Positions 32,091-43,720 of a DNA stretch of 64,000 nucleotides are shown in pieces. The position numbers were made by a program, and so were the translations under genes. Each line of letters begins with the position of its first letter. Position 1 is the first letter of the stretch. The stretch lies in contig JAUMIR010000004.1 in the NCBI GenBank assembly GCA_030847615.1, positions 72,137,001-72,201,000 on the forward strand, read 5' to 3'. The notes under the pieces are model-generated. The model ran no database searches. It saw nothing but the letters and a program-made list of their open reading frames with translations, and was not told the DNA's origin. This DNA is from Gambelia wislizenii (taxonomy: Eukaryota > Chordata > Lepidosauria > Squamata > Crotaphytidae).

Positions 32091-33743
32091 TATAGTTTAG
32101 GCACCCTGCAAAAAGGAGACAGGAAGAGTTGCCATGGGAATATGAACACAGCAAGTATAAGAGTTTTAGGTGTGATAGCTTTTCAATGTCACCTTCTGCC
32201 ACTATTTTGAGAGGAACTTCAGAAGAAAACAGAGGTATTTGGGCTTGCTGGGAGAGATGTGACCTACAGGGCTGGGGGAGGAATTGGCCTCTTCCCACTA
32301 TGCAGTTGCCCATCCCTAATGTAGATGGACAGTTACAAGGGGCCCCCAGTCTGATGAGGCAGCAGGATTCTCCAAGCTGAGGATACGAAATAATCCTCGC
32401 TGAACTGCAAATCCATAGAATATAGGCACGGCAGTGAAAGGAGAATTATAGTGCTATAACTGTGCAGTGTGAAAGGACCCAAGGTTCTTATTGTCCTAGT
32501 TTCCTCTGGTTCTTTAGCTTTAAACAGGAGTTGGAAGGACAGCCCTTCAAAGAGAAGATACCTTTACATTGAGGATTGTCCTCCATAAAGTAGAACATAT
32601 TGCTTCTCTAAGCCAATGACAGGCTTTGTCAGATTTATTTTCTATGACTGCACAAAATTATTCTGCAGAAAACCATCAACCCTCTCTCATTCTTTCAAAA
32701 TTAATTTAATTTAAATTATGTGTTGGATGAATTGAGCAAGCCACAGGAACAAAAGGCACAATAAGTTGTGACTGGATGGACTAAAAATAACATAAATATC
32801 TAATGGAGCATTAGAAGAGGTGGCTGCATTTGGGGTGGTGGCTTAGCTGGGTTGTCATGCAGATGGAAGAACAATGTGCAGAGCTGTTACTCAAGAGGGG
32901 TTGTGAATGTAAAGGAAACATCTTGGAAATTGTTTCTGTCTTGTTCCCTCAAAGTATTTTGTAATGAGTCTTGCAAGCCATGAAAATTTCAATACTACAA
33001 TGATTCTGCCCTCTCATTTTCCACACTGTGTCTCTATGAATTAGCTGCCTGAATATGTAATGACAGCTTGAGCTAAAAGAAGCTCGTAAATGCATGATAG
33101 GCTGCCTGTCCTGAAGTCCTGGACTTCCCAGGTCTCTCCTGTACAAAATATGATAGAGGTTCATGCCCATTTAATAGACAGAAAAGCCACTGAAATTCAG
33201 AGGAGGGGACTGTTAGGGATATGAATTTACTCAGCATTTGTATGTCTCTCAAAATAAAACCATCTGTCTGCACCCACTGAAGAACATTATTTTCCAGTTT
33301 GGGACTCAGTCAGGATAGAAAGGGTGGCCTTTTGTTCTCTCTCTCTCTCCCCCCCCCCCGTAACTCATCTGTTTTTTTTGGGGGGGGGTCCTTTGTATGT
33401 GTGATCTATGGTCTGGTTGAGTCTGAATTTAGATCCTACACCAGAAAGCAAGTTGATGTCTTTGCAGAGGGTGGGGGTCCTGTGTGTGTTCAACAGGTTT
33501 TCTTTTCCTTTCTGGCCAGTGAGCGTGGGCACACATGCATCACCACATAGGATTTTCCTCACACTGGTGGTGTGTGTGTGTGTGATTGAGAGAGGGGAGG
33601 GGATGCATGTTCCCACACAAGGACAAATGTGGCAGGTACAAAGGTTTTACTGTTTGGGGGTAATCTAAGGGGTGCTGGGTGATGGCTGGCTTGGTAGAGA
33701 CCCTTTGTTGCTGCTACTTCCAGAAAGTGAAAGCTTGAGTCTT
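32091..33743. other. Unassigned stretch
   Basis: Bases 32395-32480 hold the same small dispersed repeat as 24780 (CTGCAAATCCATAGAATATA). Low-complexity runs are C(10) near 33350-33360, T/G runs near 33371-33388 and a GT run near 33566-33582. No gene. Confidence 0.4.
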
Positions 33744-33960
33744 CCTGCCCTTGTGGTGCAGTGGTTAAATGCTGGCACTGCAGCCACAATGTTATGAGTT
33801 TGATCCCAGAGGGCCCCAAGGTTGACTCAGCCTCCCATCCTTCCGTAGATTGGTAAAATGAGTACCCTGCTTGTTGGGGGCAATTAACTAGCATGTTGTA
33901 AACCACTTAGGGAGTGCTTTGGCACTAATAAATGGTATAGAAATAGAAGTGTAATTGCTA
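33744..33960 (+). mobile_element. tRNA-derived SINE, L2-tailed type
   Basis: Head CTTGTGGTGCAGTGGTTAAA (A box region) and GTTTGATCCCAGAGGGCC (B box region), then CAGCCTCCCATCCTTCCGTA, GGTAAAATGAGTACCCTGCT and AACCACTTAGGGAGTGC. This is a second SINE family, distinct from the Sauria type. Related copies are at 37700, 46973 and 47559. The copy at 47559 ends in (ATT)n, which implies mobilisation by L2. Confidence 0.82.
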
Positions 33961-34254
33961 TTCCATTGAAACATTTTGCAAAGATCTGGAGGTCTTCCCC
34001 ATGGCTGCTTCCTACATCCAATATAAGAGGGATAAGTGAGGGCCAGGGGATCACCTTCCCCACCAACCTCTCTTCTTCACTTTTTTCTCCGGAAGCTTGA
34101 ATTGCACTCCAGGCTCCCTCACACAGGTCAGCTGCAGAAGGGAAAGCCAAGCTCCCAACCCTTTCTCTCCAAAGCGAAAGGAGGCCTGGAGAAAGAGCTT
34201 AACCTAAGTCTTACTTCTGAGTAGACAAATATAGGATTGTACTATGATCACTAA

Positions 34255-34320
34255 AAGTCAACGTGGGTTTTTGAAAAACAAATCATGCCAGACTAATCTT
34301 ATCTCTTTTTTTAACAGAGT
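34255..34320 (+). mobile_element. CR1 ORF2 scrap
   Basis: AAGTCAACGTGGGTTTTTGA then AATCATGCCAGACTAATCTT is the CR1 RT coding block KSQHGF..KSCQTNLISFF, mutated. It stops abruptly at about 34320. Confidence 0.7.
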
Positions 34321-34556
34321 TACATACTCTATTATGTAAAAATTATGTAAAAAGTCCAAATAAGTCTGACGGTGGGTGTCTGATTATGGCACTCCAAAGC
34401 AACAAAAGGAGTATACTAGTAATAAGATTATGTAACAAGTTTGTTAATATATCTAATTATAAATATACATTGATATACAAAATATATTATAGTTTTGCAA
34501 TATAGTTGGTTCAATTTGGTACAATATAATCCACAAAAATAGTTTATTTCAGCATG

Positions 34557-34850
34557 AAAAACAGCTTATTCCAGCATAAATGATTTGACAATTATTTTTG
34601 CAAACACAAATGGCTTAACACAGCATAATGATCCTGATTGACTTAATACAGAATAAATAAACTCAAAACAGCTTTTTGGGTAACAAATATTACAAATGAC
34701 CAATTCTATTTGGCTTAATACAGCATGAACTGACAAAACTGCTTTTTGCAGCATATATAACAAATGACCAAACCCAAAACAGCTTTTCTGCAGTATATAT
34801 AACAATTAACCAGCTTTTTACAGCATATATAACAAATGACCAAACAACTT
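34557..34850. repeat. AT-rich imperfect tandem repeats
   Basis: Recurring blocks of the form CAGCTTTTTGCAGCATATAT followed by AACAAATGACCAA occur at about 34671, 34739, 34779 and 34812, with diverged versions (GGCTTAACACAGCATAATG) further left. Spacing is irregular, about 35-70 bp. Adjacent to the hammerhead-like motif on the right. Confidence 0.7.
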
Positions 34851-34912
34851 TTATCCGGACTCTTTATCCTGTTGTTTCAATCCTACTGGATCTTCATCAG
34901 TGTCTTTATCAC
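34850..34912 (-). ncRNA. Hammerhead-ribozyme-like motif (Penelope-type)
   Basis: On the minus strand: ACACTGATGAAGATCCAG, loop AGTA, then GGATTGAAACAACAGG. This contains the two conserved hammerhead boxes CTGATGA and GAAA, joined by a 5-bp stem (GATCC with GGATT, one G-T pair) capped by AGTA. Helices I and III are not convincingly formed: a GTC cleavage-site candidate occurs about 15 bases after GAAAC, but pairing is weak. Penelope-like retroelements carry such motifs in their terminal repeats, so a decayed Penelope-like terminal repeat is the likely source. Activity is unproven. Confidence 0.4.
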
Positions 34913-35139
34913 CAGTGTATTTAATATTTGTAGTAGTCTTTCCTACATTCATATAAAATTAATATGAACTGCTTTAATAAGTTAAACTTTTTAGCTGTAT
35001 TAAATATTGAAACATAAATATTTTTTAACTGTGCTTACCACTATTTTTAACTGCTGTGAGCCTCTTCCCCACTTGTGCAGCATGGACCTTGATTTTTACA
35101 GTATGTTCTTTTTAAATTTTTTTTATTAGTTAGTTTATT

Positions 35140-35275
35140 GGAGGTTTTTAAACAGAGGCTGGATGGCCATCTGTCAGGAGTGATTTGATTGTGTGTTCTT
35201 GCACGGCAGGGGGTTGGATTGATGGCCCCTGTGGTCTCTTCCAGCTCTATGACTCTATGATTCTATATACAAAGC
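35140..35275 (+). mobile_element. CR1 LINE 3' UTR fragment
   Basis: GGAGGTTTTTAAACAGAGGC, TGGATGGCCATCTGTCAGGA, then GGTTGGATTGATGGCC and the tail CTCTATGACTCTATGATTCT. Only the terminal about 135 bases remain. Little diverged. Confidence 0.88.
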
Positions 35276-35494
35276 AGAGATAATGCAGAGGGGGGAGGGG
35301 TGAACAAATGAGCCAGAGATAAGGTGGTGTTTAAAATTAAAAAAAATCATTACTAGTGAATGATTTGATAAGATACTTGAAGCTGGACAAATATAAATGT
35401 ATTTCCTGGATAAGCACACATGGGTATGTGTAAGGGAATGGTCATCCAGAACATCTGGGTGGCACAATGTGAAGGGAGGGATCTAACTGACACA

Positions 35495-36605
35495 AGGGGG
35501 TCGGTTCCACGGCAACTTTTGTTGCGCAAAATATCGCATTAGCGCACTTTCAATTTTGCATCGCGGAGTTCCCACGGCTAAATTTCGGATCCTGTTTAAT
35601 TCCGCAATGTAGTTCCAATGTGCTTATAATGTGGATTATATTAATGTGCGAATTTCTACACATCAGAATATTTCAGTTCCCACGACATCGATATTCCGCA
35701 TATTTTGACAACACTACCTGTCAATCAACGAAGTACATCATTCGTCAGACATACTTTCTTCGGGAATTCCCACCACCCGTTCTCCCATTGGTCATCCACT
35801 TCCCCCCTCTTGGGCTTCTGATTGGGCATCTCGTCATCTATTATGGTCTTTGTTCTCTTCAGTGGTGGCAAGTACATTGTTGCAGCCATGGAGGTTTTAG
35901 CTACGCTCATTTCCTGCTTGTATTTGGCTATTAGAGTGCTTTCTACAATGGTTTCATTCTCTGAGAAGTGTCATTCTTACCAAAGAAGAATCCTAATTAG
36001 AAAAATCAAAAGACTCCGTAAAGAACAAAAAAAAAAAAATGACAGAGTACTTGGGTATGCGTTCTGTGTTTAAGAAGAATATTATTACCGCATTCAACGT
36101 CCTTAATCAGCTGCCTTGCATGCAGGTAGCGTTATTACACAGTGCATTTCTGCGGCTATTTTTTCGAAGACATCGATAGTTCGATGACATAGACATAGCT
36201 GCTCCTGTACTTTCTCTTCCCCCCAAAGATCCAGTATATCAAGAGTTTTGGCATGACTCCCAGCTATTCCCCTGCCCCCCTTCTTTGTTCTCTGAACTGA
36301 CTCCATTAGGAAAACAATAGATGTTTACAGGGAAGCTTCAAAGCTGATAGGAAAGCCGGATGTGTAGGCGGGTTTATGTGGTGTCACTATAGAAAACCTC
36401 CCACATCCCTAATTTTAAACATCGTGAATTAAAAAATGACGGACAGTTCCCAAATGCGATAATGCGCAAACATGCGGCACTTTTTAAAAAAAGGCGGAAA
36501 ATCAGTGGTGTCATTAAGTGCGCCATTTACGGGTGTTTTAGACCCCCTCCTTCCGAAAAGGGTGATGCAGATGCGGAACACGTGGGAACTATAAGTATTC
36601 TTGGC
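35495..36605. mobile_element. Unassigned CpG-rich element, possibly Harbinger-related
   Basis: About 1.1 kb with clearly more CpG than its AT-rich neighbours and a different word usage. Inverted subterminal motifs are TTGCGCAAAATATCGCATT (35522-35540) and, on the complementary strand near 36455-36475, TTTGCGCATTATCGCATTT. The phrase AGTTCCCAC recurs at about 35568, 35677 and, inverted as GTGGGAACT, at 36574. Low CpG decay suggests a recent insertion or an unmethylated promoter. Exact ends and target duplication are not fixed. Confidence 0.4.
35888..36073 (+). pseudogene. Short basic frame, possible transposase N-terminus
   Basis: From the ATG at 35888 the frame reads a hydrophobic start (EVLATLISCLYLAI) and then a basic run (RRILIRKIKRLRKEQKKK). 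This hydrophobic-then-arginine/lysine layout resembles the start of Harbinger-type transposases, but the frame ends within 62 codons and no DDE domain follows. I do not recognise it firmly; it may be a truncated first exon or chance. Confidence 0.25.
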
Positions 36606-37695
36606 GAATTCTTTGAGGATCATTTTCACCGTGTAAACAACCCCCTAGTAACACTCCAATGTCAGTGGTTCTTGTTCATACTTTGGGGATATTTAGATTT
36701 GGTTTTGGTAAGATACAGCTTGAATCACATGCGAATGCAATTTGATCCAAGAACAGGTCAGAGGCAAGGAGGGAGGGAAACATAACCATGTAGACCAGGA
36801 GGAATGGGAGCTCTGATACAATGCCACCTTCAAGAAACCTTTGAAAAGCTATTGCCTGCACAGCGCCTAGAACTCTGGAGGGACTAAGGGATTTCTGTGT
36901 GCTCTAACCATGTGAAACTAAAGATGAGTATGTCTGATGTCTTCCTGCAGGCTATTTACGCAGCCCTGATTGATTCCTTGCAACCTGTAATTATTTTAGC
37001 TGTATTTGTTTTCATGCTGTGTGCATGTTTCACTCTCAGTCAGATGAATGCTTATTTCTGTGCCTTTAAAGCTACTTTGGATATGGTGTAGAGAATGAAA
37101 GAGCCACCCAGCTTCCTTGTATGCCTCAGCAGGCAGGAGACAACAGACCACAGGGAACAAGCTTTAGTATGAGAAGATTTTGTGTTGTTGATTCTCACCT
37201 CTTCCACAATAACTCTCCTCTTTTTCAATTGCCACCTCTTAAAAATTGATTTTGAGTCTCACTTTTTATTTTGTACATTTTGTTTCCTTATTTTGTCCAT
37301 ACTGTTCTACTACTATTTGTCCATATATTTGTCTGTGGTAGTCATAGCTACTGTAACTAGCAGAAGCAGTCCCAGAACTTTTTTGCTGTCTGAGGCAAAT
37401 AACAAGGACTGGCAAGGACTTCAGTGCAGATGACAGGAGAGCATCCTTCAGATGAAGACAGAATGCTAGCTAGCTTAGGGGGCACAGAGCAGGTCTCATG
37501 GCATGCAAATCCCTCCGCTTATACCTTGCTGTTGCCTCTTAACACCGGAGGTGACTGCCTTTCTATATCAAATGGTAGATATGGCCCAGCTGACACTGAC
37601 TTTTGGCATACAGCAGTAGTGCTAAAGATGGGGGTGGGAATTCTGCAGTTTGTAAGCTGCACAGACTCCTTGGGAGAGTCTAGTGTGGCCCTTAG
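36606..37695. other. Unassigned stretch
   Basis: No repeat or gene recognised. Several frames of 60-110 codons overlap on opposite strands with no recognisable domains. Confidence 0.35.
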
Positions 37696-37699
37696 AAAC

Positions 37700-37925
37700 C
37701 GCAGCAGCAATAGCAATAGCACCTGCATTTCTATACTGCTTTATAGTGCTAAGCACTCTCTAAGCAGTTTACAGTGTGTTAGCTATTTGCCCCAAACAAG
37801 CTGGATACTCATTTTACCGACCTCGGAAAGATGGAAGGCTGAGTCAACCTGGAGCCCTGTAGGACTGAATTTACAATGTTATGGCTGCAATACCAGCCTT
37901 TCACCACTGCGCCACCAGGGCTCCT
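37700..37925 (-). mobile_element. tRNA-derived SINE, L2-tailed type, reverse
   Basis: On the plus strand: AGCACCTGCATTTCTATACT, GCACTCTCTAAGCAGTTTAC, TACTCATTTTACCGACCTCG, then the inverted tRNA-like head TTCACCACTGCGCCACCAGG. Same family as 33744-33960. It directly precedes the CR1 tail at 37934. Confidence 0.8.
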
Positions 37926-38109
37926 TAGTGATTTCATAGAATCATAGAATCATAGAATTGCAGAGTTGGAAGAGACCACGAGGGCCATCCAGTCCAACCC
38001 CCTGCCATGCAGGAAATCACAATCAAAGCATCCCCGACAGATGGCCATCCAGCCTCTGTTTAAAGACCTCCAAGGAAGGAGACCCCACCACGCTCCAAGG
38101 GAATGCGTT

Positions 38110-40838
38110 TCACTGCCGAACAGCTCTTACTGTCAAAAAGTTCCTCCTAATGTTGAGGTGGAATCTCTGTTCCTGGAGCTTGCATCCATTGCTCCGTGTT
38201 CCAGTCTCTGGAGCAGCAGAAAACAAGCCTGCTCCATCCTCAACGTGACACCCCTTCAAATACTTAAACAGGGCTATCATATCGCCTCTTAACCGTCTTT
38301 TTTCCAGGCTAAACATACCCAGTTCCCTAAGTATCTCCTCATAAGGCATCATTTCCAGACCTTTCATCATTTTAGTCGCCCTTCTTTGCACACGCTCCAA
38401 TTTGTACATACCTTTTTTGAACTGTGGTGCCCAGAACTGGACACAGTATTCTAGGTGAGGTCTGACCAAGGCAGAATAGAGCGGCACTATTACTTCCCTT
38501 GATCTGGATACTATACTTCTGTTGATGCAGCCCAAAATCGCATTGGCCTTTTTAGCTGCCACATCACACTGTTGACTCATGTTCAACTTGTGGTCTACTA
38601 GGACTCCTAGATCCCTTTCGCACGTAGTCTCATTCAGCCAGGTCTCCCCCATCCTATATCGATGCATTTCATTTTTTCGCCCTAAGTGCAGTACCTTACA
38701 TTTCTCCGTATTGAATTTCATTTTGTTAGCTTTGGCCCAGCTCTCCAGTTTATCCAGGTCATCTTGAATTTTGATCCTGTCCTCCAGGGTATTAGCTACT
38801 CCTCCTAATTTGGTGTCATCTGCAAATTTGGTAAGTATGCCCCTAATTCCCTCATCCAAGTCATTGATAAAGATGTTGAATAGCACTGGGCCCAGGTCAG
38901 AACCCTGTGGCACCCCACTGGTCACATCTTTCCAAGATGAAGAGGAGCCATTGCTGAGCACCCTTTGGGTTCGGCCGGTCAACCAATTACAAACCATTGA
39001 GCAGTTAACTTGTCTAGCCCACATTTTACAAGCTTGTTTGCAAGAATGTCATGGGGAACCTTGTCAAAGGCCTTACTGAAATCAAGGTATGCGATGTCCA
39101 CAGCGTTCCCTTCATCTACCAAGCTGGTAATTTTATCAAAAAAAGAGATCAGATTAGTCTGGCATGACTTGTTACTCTGAAACCCATGTTGACTTTTTGT
39201 GATTATGGCATTGCCTTCTAAATGTTTACAGACTCTCTGTTTAATGATCTGCTCTAGAATCTTCCCTGGTATTGATGTCAGACTAACTGGACGATAATTG
39301 TTGGGATCCTCTTTTTTCCCCTTTTAGAAGATGGGAACAACGTTTGCCCTCCTCCAGTCTGCTGGGACTTCTCCTATTCTCCAGGAGTTCTCAAAGATTA
39401 TTGCCAATGGCTCTGAGATTATATTTGCCAGCTCTTTTCATACTCTTGGATGTAGTTCATCTGGTCCTGGAGATTTAAATTCATTTAGATTAAGAAGGTA
39501 TTCCTGTACTAACTCTTTGCTTATTCTGTGCTGGATTTCCCCTGTTGTGTCTTCTGTACCTTTATCCTCAGGTTGGTCTCCCTTTACCTTTTCTGAAAAC
39601 ACTGAGGCAAAGAAGGTGTTGAGTAATTCTGCCTTTTCTCTGTCCCCTGTTAGCATTTTGCCATCTTCTCCGTGTAGTGGCCCTACCATTTCCTTCCTCC
39701 TCCTTTTGCTGTGGACATACCCAAAAAAACCATTTTTATTGTTCTTAACCTCTCTAGCAAGCCTGAGCTCATTCTGTGCTTTAGCTTTTCTGACTTTACT
39801 CCTACATGTGTTCACTATTTGTTTGAATTCTTCTTTGGTGATTTCCCCCTTTTTCCATTTCTTATACATGTTCTGTTTAAAATTTAGCTCTGTTGATATT
39901 TCTTTAGTCATCCATCCTGGTTTCTTGAGACACCTCCCATTTTTCTTCCTCATTGGTACTGTTTGAAACTGTGCCTTCAGTATCTCCCTTTTGAGAAAGT
40001 TACATCCATCTTGAGGTCTCTTCTCTTTTAGTATTCCTGACTATGGGAACAGCCCCAGTATTTCCCTGAGTTTATTGAAATCAGCTCTCCTAAAGTCAAG
40101 AATGCGTGTCTGACTATGCCTGGCCTCTCCTTTCCATTGTATAACAAACTCCAGGAGAACATGATCACTCTCACCTAAGGATCCCCCCACTTGCACCCCA
40201 TTAACCAGGTCGTCTCTGTTGGTTAGGATCAGATCTAAAATAGCTGACCCCCTTGTTGCCTCTTCCACCTTTTGGATCATGAAATTGTCTTCCAGGCACG
40301 TAAGGAATTTGCAAGACCTTGAAGTTTTGGTTGAGTTAGATTGCCAGCAAATATCAGGATAGTTGAAGTCACCCATCACTACTACATCTCTCCTTTCTGC
40401 ATGTGTGTTCATCTGTTCTAGAAAGGCATCATCCAATTCCTCCGTCTGACTTGGGGGTCTGTAGTAGAGTCCCACAATAACATCCCTGTTGTTTCCCTCC
40501 CCTTTAATTTTTATCCAGATGCTCTCCACCTGGCTTCCAGTATTGATGTCATGGATCTCTTCACTGGTGTAAATATCTTTGACATATAATGCTGTTCCTC
40601 CTCCTTTCCTGTTTGGCCTGTTTCTCTTAATAAGGTTATATCCCTCTATTCCTACATTCCAATCATGAGACTCGTCCCACCAGGTTTCAGTAATGCCTAT
40701 TATATCATATTTGTTTTGTAGTGCTAGGAGTTCAAGTTCACCTTGCTTATTTCCCATGCTCTGTGCATTAGTGTAGAGACATCTAAGACCATGTGTTCCC
40801 TTTACTTGCTGCCTGTGCAAGTTTTTTTTGCCTCCCAC
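38110..40838 (-). pseudogene. CR1 ORF2: endonuclease and reverse transcriptase
   Basis: The APE-type endonuclease comes first (40838-40041): YTNAQSMGNK, ITETWWDE, GDFNYPDICW and SDHVLLEF carry the expected catalytic and metal-binding positions. The RT follows: a linker with NELRLAREVKNNKNGF, the finger block NEFKSPGPDELHPRV, the RT core SGVPQGSDLGPVLFN, catalytic FADDTKLGGVAN, and the C-terminal [15 protein letters not shown]. Breaks: an in-frame TAG at 40041, a TGA at about 39438, then a frameshift between 39437 and 39024. The first two pieces are in the same frame. As written it cannot make a full enzyme. Confidence 0.92.
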
Positions 40839-40940
40839 TGTTGGGTCCTTGCGCTGTTTGCCTTGTTCCCTCTATGACAGCTTGACTATTTTCTCCAGCT
40901 CTTTTGCCTTCCAGAATACTGTCTCCCTCCCCCATATGAC

Positions 40941-41769
40941 TCAGTTTAAACCCCTCCTGATCAAATTCTTGAGACTGTAGGCAAAAATGTTTCTTCCAAC
41001 TGTTGTAAGATGCACCCCATCTCTTGCCAGAAGTCCCCCCTCATGGAAGCGCAGCCCATGATCCCAGAATCCAAATTGTTCTTGGCAACACCATCTACGG
41101 AGCCAGTTGTTTACATAGGATATTTTCCTGTCCCTCCCTGGACCATGCCCTTCAACTGGCAGAAGAGACAAGATGACAACCTGTGCGTCCATTTCTTTCA
41201 GCTTCCTCCCCAGAGCCTCATAATCTCTTCTGATCTTCGGAAAGCTGTGCCTTGCCATATCACTGGTTCCCACATGGAGCAAAAGGAAGGGGTAATGATC
41301 CGTAGGCCTGACGAGTCTTGTTAGCCGCTCCGTCACATCACGGATCTTTGCCCCAGGGAGACAACACACCTCCCGAGTCATCTTGTCAGGCCCACATACC
41401 ACTGCTTCTGTACCCCGCAGCAAGGAGTCCCCCACCACCACCACACGCCTCCGCCGAGGCTTTGCAGCTGCTGTTCCTTGCGTTGGTCCTCTCAAGGTCC
41501 CCTGCTCTGCCCCTGAAGTATGTCCATGCTGTTCTTCCTCATTGTCCTTGATAAGAGAGAGGGCTTCGAATCGATTCTGTAGCTGCAAGCTGCTCGAAGT
41601 ATCCCTGGATTTGCCCAAGACCATTTTTTTCTGGACCCACCCCACATGTTTTCAGCCAAAAATCAATCAAAAACACCTTTTGGATACAACAAAATCCCAT
41701 TTTAGTTGTCCTCACTCCAACAGCAAGAACCTCCCTCCAAACAGCCCATTCAATTGTGAATAATGCCAC
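40941..41769 (-). pseudogene. CR1 ORF1, SGNH-esterase part
   Basis: The open piece 41645-40941 encodes the esterase domain of CR1 ORF1: RRVVVVGDSLLRGTEAVV holds the GDSL-type nucleophile block, then REVCCLPGAKIRDVTERL, LLHVGTSDMARH (Gly and Asn-equivalent blocks) and LARDGVHLTTVGRN with the catalytic D-x-x-H. Both catalytic ends are therefore present. The N-terminal zinc-finger part is missing because of 5' truncation; a frame on 41769-41539 overlaps and may be the shifted remainder. The protein is thought to assist retrotransposition; the esterase role is not settled. Confidence 0.88.
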
Positions 41770-41770
41770 A

Positions 41771-42649
41771 TGACTTCTGTTTGCTCAAGGTGGCCCTCCA
41801 GAGCTTTGGAGGAGCCAGAAATAGGCCAGAGTGGCCTTTCAGACTCCTGAACAAGAAGTGATGCCTTCTGTTGCACTTCAAATATTCCTCATTATACTTA
41901 TATCCGAGCTGGCTATTGTTTGTCTTCTTGTCATTTCCTTGTCAGAGTATGGTCTTAACCTGTAGGATGCCAGTCTAATCTTTGTAGGCAAATACTTTTT
42001 ACTCTTTTGGTCAAGATATCTCAACAATACTTTTTCCTCTCTCATGCCAATCAGAGTTATTTCCCTGAGTGGCTTAACAAGTAAACCCTTTCAGATGTAT
42101 TCCCTTCCCCCGTGTACAATGAACACATATGGAGTGGTGAATGGCATTGCTTTAGCAAGCTCTCTCATCCCAGTACATAGTGACCAGGCAGGGGGCTTTG
42201 CTCATGTGCTGCAGGGCAGCTTTCTGGCTTTAGAGAGTAGGATTTAGGTGGTAGCGGCTGTAGAAACAGTCTGGCATGGCAGTCTGAACTTCTTCCCATT
42301 TCATGCCAATGGTGGTGGAGGAACAGGCCTGATCCACTGTGCAGAATATGCTAGTGGAGAGTTGGAGTATTCTGGTCCATATAGATGAGCCCATAGTCTC
42401 CACTTGTGCACCTTTCCATTGGTTCAGCACCCACTACAGAGTCTGCAACATGAACCAGTGCTTAAATCATGTGAACCATTCCTTCTACACCATTTGGTGA
42501 GGGCACACCCCAGTCATTATTAAAGTAATGGACAAGTTACAGTTACATCATGAAAGGATAGAAATGATCCCTTTTTGATTACAATAATAATATAATATAG
42601 TTCTAATTTTGTTATTGGCAAAGGGAATTATTTATTAATTCCTTTCTTT
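41771..42649. other. Unassigned stretch
   Basis: No recognisable repeat or gene. Confidence 0.35.
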
Positions 42650-43185
42650 CAATACTGGTACTGTGATCCATGCTTAGTCAATATCTGATTACTGATTATT
42701 GCAATGCATTATATGTAGACCTTTGAAAAATGTTCAGATGTCAGCTGGTTCTGAACACAGCAGCTAAGTTTTTAACTGGAATTCATGATAACAAGAGTCC
42801 CCAATAGTCAAAGACTTTTCACTGGCTTCCAGTTTGCTCCTGGGTTTGCTCCTTTGACCTCTGGAGCATTAAATCAGGGTTGGACAAGTGAGACCTTCCA
42901 GATATCGGATTACAATTACCCTTAGTTATGCTGCACAAAGCTGATAGGAGTTACAGTCAAAACTATACAGATGTCCACCCCTGTCCTAAATGGTCTGGGA
43001 TCAAGGTATCTCAGGTATAGGTATTCCTGGATAAGGTCTCTAGATTCCATTTCAATCTGCCTTCCAGCCTGGTTATAGGATGGAAACAGCTTTAGTCACT
43101 TTGGTGAATGATGTTGCATCAGGAACTGGGCAAGATTGTGTCACTGTTGGTTCTGCTAAATCTCCTGATGGGTTTTGATATGATC
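42650..43185 (+). mobile_element. L2 LINE relic interrupted by a hAT MITE
   Basis: A plus-strand coding trace of the L2 RT C-terminus (YCNALY, LVLNTAAKFLTG, HWLPVCSW) runs to about 42883. After the MITE it resumes (GLGSRYL, near 42995). Many stops; ancient. Confidence 0.6.
42884..42992. mobile_element. hAT-type MITE (diverged)
   Basis: TCAGGGTTGGACAAGTGAGA at the left, TAGTTATGCTGCACAAAGCT at the centre and ACAGATGTCCACCCCTG at the right. Same palindromic family as 11237. The ends CAGGGTTGGAC and GTCCACCCCTG are inverted. Confidence 0.65.
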
Positions 43186-43478
43186 CTATGTTTCTATGAA
43201 TGAATGAAATCTATAGATAACAAAATAATAATCAAATAGTGACATATCTTCAGCCATAAAAATCTGTCAACCTATGTCTTCATCTGGTGGAACAGTGCAT
43301 GTGGAAGTCTCTGGCTTGAATCTTGCTTTGCTATCAGTTCACTTGATGACAATCACTGAAAGCATCCTTTTACTTGTTTCAAAAAAAAAGTAGAAATATA
43401 GTGCTGAGGAGGAGGAGCAAGAGCAAGAAGAGGAAGAACAGGAGGAGGAACAGGAAAAGGCAGGCAAAGAGGACATAA
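43186..43478. other. Unassigned; ends in a GA-rich run
   Basis: A GAGGAGGAGGAGCAAGAGCA-type purine run at about 43408-43470. Nothing else recognised. Confidence 0.4.
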
Positions 43479-43720
43479 CAGTCAGCCTTCTGTATCCATG
43501 GGTTCTGTATGCATGGATTCAACCATCCATGGCTTAAAAATATTCCTAAATAAATAAATAAAATCCCAAAAGCAAGCCTCGGTTTTGTCCTTTTATATAA
43601 GGGATACCATTTTACTATGCCATTGTATATAACAGTGCTTGAGCATCCATGGATTTTGGTATCCATGGGGAGTGGAGATCCTCCTGGAACAGGACCCCAG
43701 GAGATACCAAGGGCCCACTG
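43479..43720. mobile_element. Tigger/pogo-like MITE, inverse to the other two
   Basis: Left end CAGTCAGCCTTCTGTATCCA, then GGATTCAACCATCCATGGCT, then GGTATCCATGGGGAGTGGAG and right end ATACCAAGGGCCCACTG, followed by TA. Same family as 25990 and 31877 in opposite orientation. An (AAATA)n run is internal (about 43550-43563). Confidence 0.85.

Larger units (their letters stand above)
37934..41770 (-). mobile_element. Young, nearly full-coding CR1 LINE
   Basis: A 3.8-kb minus-strand CR1. The tail (TCATAGAATCATAGAATCAT on the plus strand) is at the left edge, ORF2 at about 40838-38110 and ORF1 at 41769-40941. It is 5'-truncated inside ORF1 near 41770. Sequence is well preserved compared with the other CR1 copies here, with only a few stops and one frameshift. 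Its left end abuts a SINE. Confidence 0.94.

Noticed and set aside
37966..38292. Plus-strand open frames over the CR1 3' end
   Set aside because: They are antisense to CR1 and recur with the same residues at 13902-14090, which simply reflects repeated DNA.
39331..39966. 211-codon plus-strand frame
   Set aside because: It is antisense to CR1 ORF2, whose minus-strand frame at 39438-39953 carries conserved RT-linker sequence.
40941..41769. Host GDSL-lipase/esterase gene
   Set aside because: The domain is followed by CR1 ORF2 in the same orientation and belongs to CR1 ORF1; the same domain is seen in the CR1 piece at 48.6 kb.
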